This document shows, one piece after another, positions 5,842 through 6,763 of a DNA stretch of 6,763 nucleotides (positions are counted from its first letter, which is position 1; every line of letters begins with the position of its first letter). Below the pieces are notes generated by a model, which was not told the DNA's origin, did no database searches, and worked only from the letters and a program-made list of their open reading frames with translations. The position numbers were made by a program, and so were the translations under genes. The stretch spans positions 1 through 6,763 of the forward strand of contig JAHEFN010000134.1 in assembly GCA_024640185.1 (NCBI GenBank), given 5' to 3'. This DNA is from Gemmatimonadota bacterium (GTDB lineage: Bacteria > Gemmatimonadota > Gemmatimonadetes > Gemmatimonadales > GWC2-71-9).

Positions 5842-6763
5842 CCATCGACGTCGCGTCCTCGTCGCGATGAGCGGCGGGGTCGACTCCTCGGTCGCCGCGG
5901 CGCTGCTGGTCGAGGCAGGCCACGAGGTGATCGGGGCGACCATGAAGCTGTTCTGCCATGGCGACGAGGTGCCCGACCGGCCCTGCTGCTCACTCGACGC
6001 GATCAACGACGCGAGGACCGTGGCACACCGACTCGGCATCCCGCACTATGTGCTGAACCTCGAGGACCGCTTCGCGGCCAGCGTGATCGAGGATTTCGTG
6101 GCGGAGTACGCCGCGGGCCGCACCCCCATCCCCTGCGTGCGCTGCAACTCGTTCACCAAGTTCCGCGACCTCCTGGCCCATGCCGAGGCCCTCGACTGTG
6201 ACGCCATCGCCACCGGCCACTATGCCCGAGCCGAGGGCGGCGCGCTCTACCGGGGTCGCGACCGCCAGAAGGACCAGAGCTATTTCCTCTGGGGCATCGA
6301 CCGGAGCGTGGTGGCCCGGATGCTGACCCCGGTCGGCGACCTCGACAAGCAGGACACCCGCGCCCGCGCCCGGGCGATGCAGCTGGTGACGGCCGAGAAG
6401 CCCGAGAGCGTCGAGATCTGCTTCGTCCCGGACGGGGATTACGTCAAGGTGCTCCGCCAACACCTTCCCGCCGATGCCCCGGCACTCTCCGCCGGCCCCG
6501 TGGTCACCACGACCGGCGAGCTGATCGGCGAGCACACCGGGTTCGCCGGCTACACCGTGGGCCAGCGGCGGCGACTCCCCGGCGGACGCGAGCTGCCACT
6601 CTACGTGGTCGAGGTCCGGCCCGAAAGCCGCGAGGTGGTCGTCGGCAGCGCCGACGACCTGCTGGGCCACGCCGTGACCCTGGACGACTGCAACTGGCTC
6701 GGCACGCCCCTCCGTGAGGGTGACCGGTGCGAGGTCCAATTGCGCTATCGCAGTGAAGCCGTG
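5834..6763 (+). CDS. mnmA: tRNA-specific 2-thiouridylase MnmA (3' end outside window)
   Basis: 310 codons are open to the end of the window; the family is usually about 350-375 residues, so roughly the last 40-65 are missing. MnmA adenylates U34 of Lys, Glu and Gln tRNAs and replaces the 2-oxygen with sulfur, giving s2U for accurate decoding. Seen: the ATP-pyrophosphatase loop VAMSGGVDSS (10-19), TPIPCVRCNSFTKF (97-110), ATGHYAR (126-132), DQSYFLWGI (147-155), SVEICFV (192-198) and GFAGYTVGQRR. C104 corresponds to the first catalytic cysteine (E. coli C102) and C196 to the second (E. coli C199). Residue 101, an Asp in the E. coli enzyme, is Cys here, making a C-x-x-C; C41, C51 and C52 form a further N-terminal cysteine group. 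GTG at 5834 is taken as start because it places the usual short lead before the first strand. A GTG at 5819 would add five residues, while the ATG at 5867 would cut the ATP loop strand. No Shine-Dalgarno is evident, and the 8-base overlap with the desulfurase suggests translational coupling. Confidence 0.95.
   Translation, partial: MPDHRRRVLVAMSGGVDSSVAAALLVEAGHEVIGATMKLFCHGDEVPDRPCCSLDAINDARTVAHRLGIPHYVLNLEDRFAASVIEDFVAEYAAGRTPIPCVRCNSFTKFRDLLAHAEALDCDAIATGHYARAEGGALYRGRDRQKDQSYFLWGIDRSVVARMLTPVGDLDKQDTRARARAMQLVTAEKPESVEICFVPDGDYVKVLRQHLPADAPALSAGPVVTTTGELIGEHTGFAGYTVGQRRRLPGGRELPLYVVEVRPESREVVVGSADDLLGHAVTLDDCNWLGTPLREGDRCEVQLRYRSEAV

Noticed and set aside
4993..6039. Long minus-strand open frames (348 and 314 codons) antisense to the desulfurase and mnmA.
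   Set aside because: They lie opposite genes with clear catalytic motifs, have low-complexity composition and match no family I recognise, so they are frame shadows.

Overview
The window is gene-dense, GC-rich (roughly two-thirds G+C by eye) bacterial chromosome with every gene on the + strand and no intergenic gap longer than about 55 bases. A high-GC genome that carries a bacillithiol-pathway deacetylase, together with a row of MacB-type permeases and signs of leaderless transcription, fits Gemmatimonadota best. Acidobacteriota or Deinococcota are possible. This placement is inference, since no rRNA or other phylogenetic marker is present.

Left part (1-3906): the C-terminal end of one FtsX/MacB-type ABC-transporter permease, followed by three complete permeases of 420, 414 and 416 residues. 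Each has the same plan: one N-terminal membrane segment, a large extracytoplasmic MacB-like domain, then three C-terminal membrane segments around the family signature (S-V-[TS]-[ED]-R-T-R-E-I-G-[IV]-R-K-A). The first and second overlap by 4 bases (ATGA) and the third and fourth are 4 bases apart. Between the second and third is a 54-base gap holding a strong inverted repeat and a candidate promoter. No ATP-binding subunit, membrane-fusion protein or outer-membrane channel lies in the window. The permeases probably form heteromeric, mechanotransmission-type export complexes with an ATPase encoded elsewhere, most simply upstream.

Right part (3907-6763): a thiol and sulfur-transfer group of BshB1 (bacillithiol biosynthesis deacetylase), a group I PLP-dependent cysteine desulfurase, and MnmA (tRNA U34 2-thiouridylase, cut by the window end). 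The desulfurase and MnmA reading frames overlap by 8 bases, so the desulfurase probably serves as the sulfur donor for tRNA thiolation, as in the YrvO-MnmA pair of Bacillus subtilis. MnmA has no ORF of its own closed by a stop here, but it is unmistakable when the frame is read from 5834 to the end.

The most interesting non-coding signal is a repeated start architecture. Three separate genes (third permease, BshB1, cysteine desulfurase) have a TA-rich hexamer (TAGCTT, TATATT, TAGATT) ending 5-6 bases before the ATG, which would place the transcription start on the start codon. Genes that overlap or nearly abut their upstream neighbour lack it. No RNA genes, CRISPR arrays, mobile elements or clear Rho-independent terminators were found, and no wholly novel system is evident.
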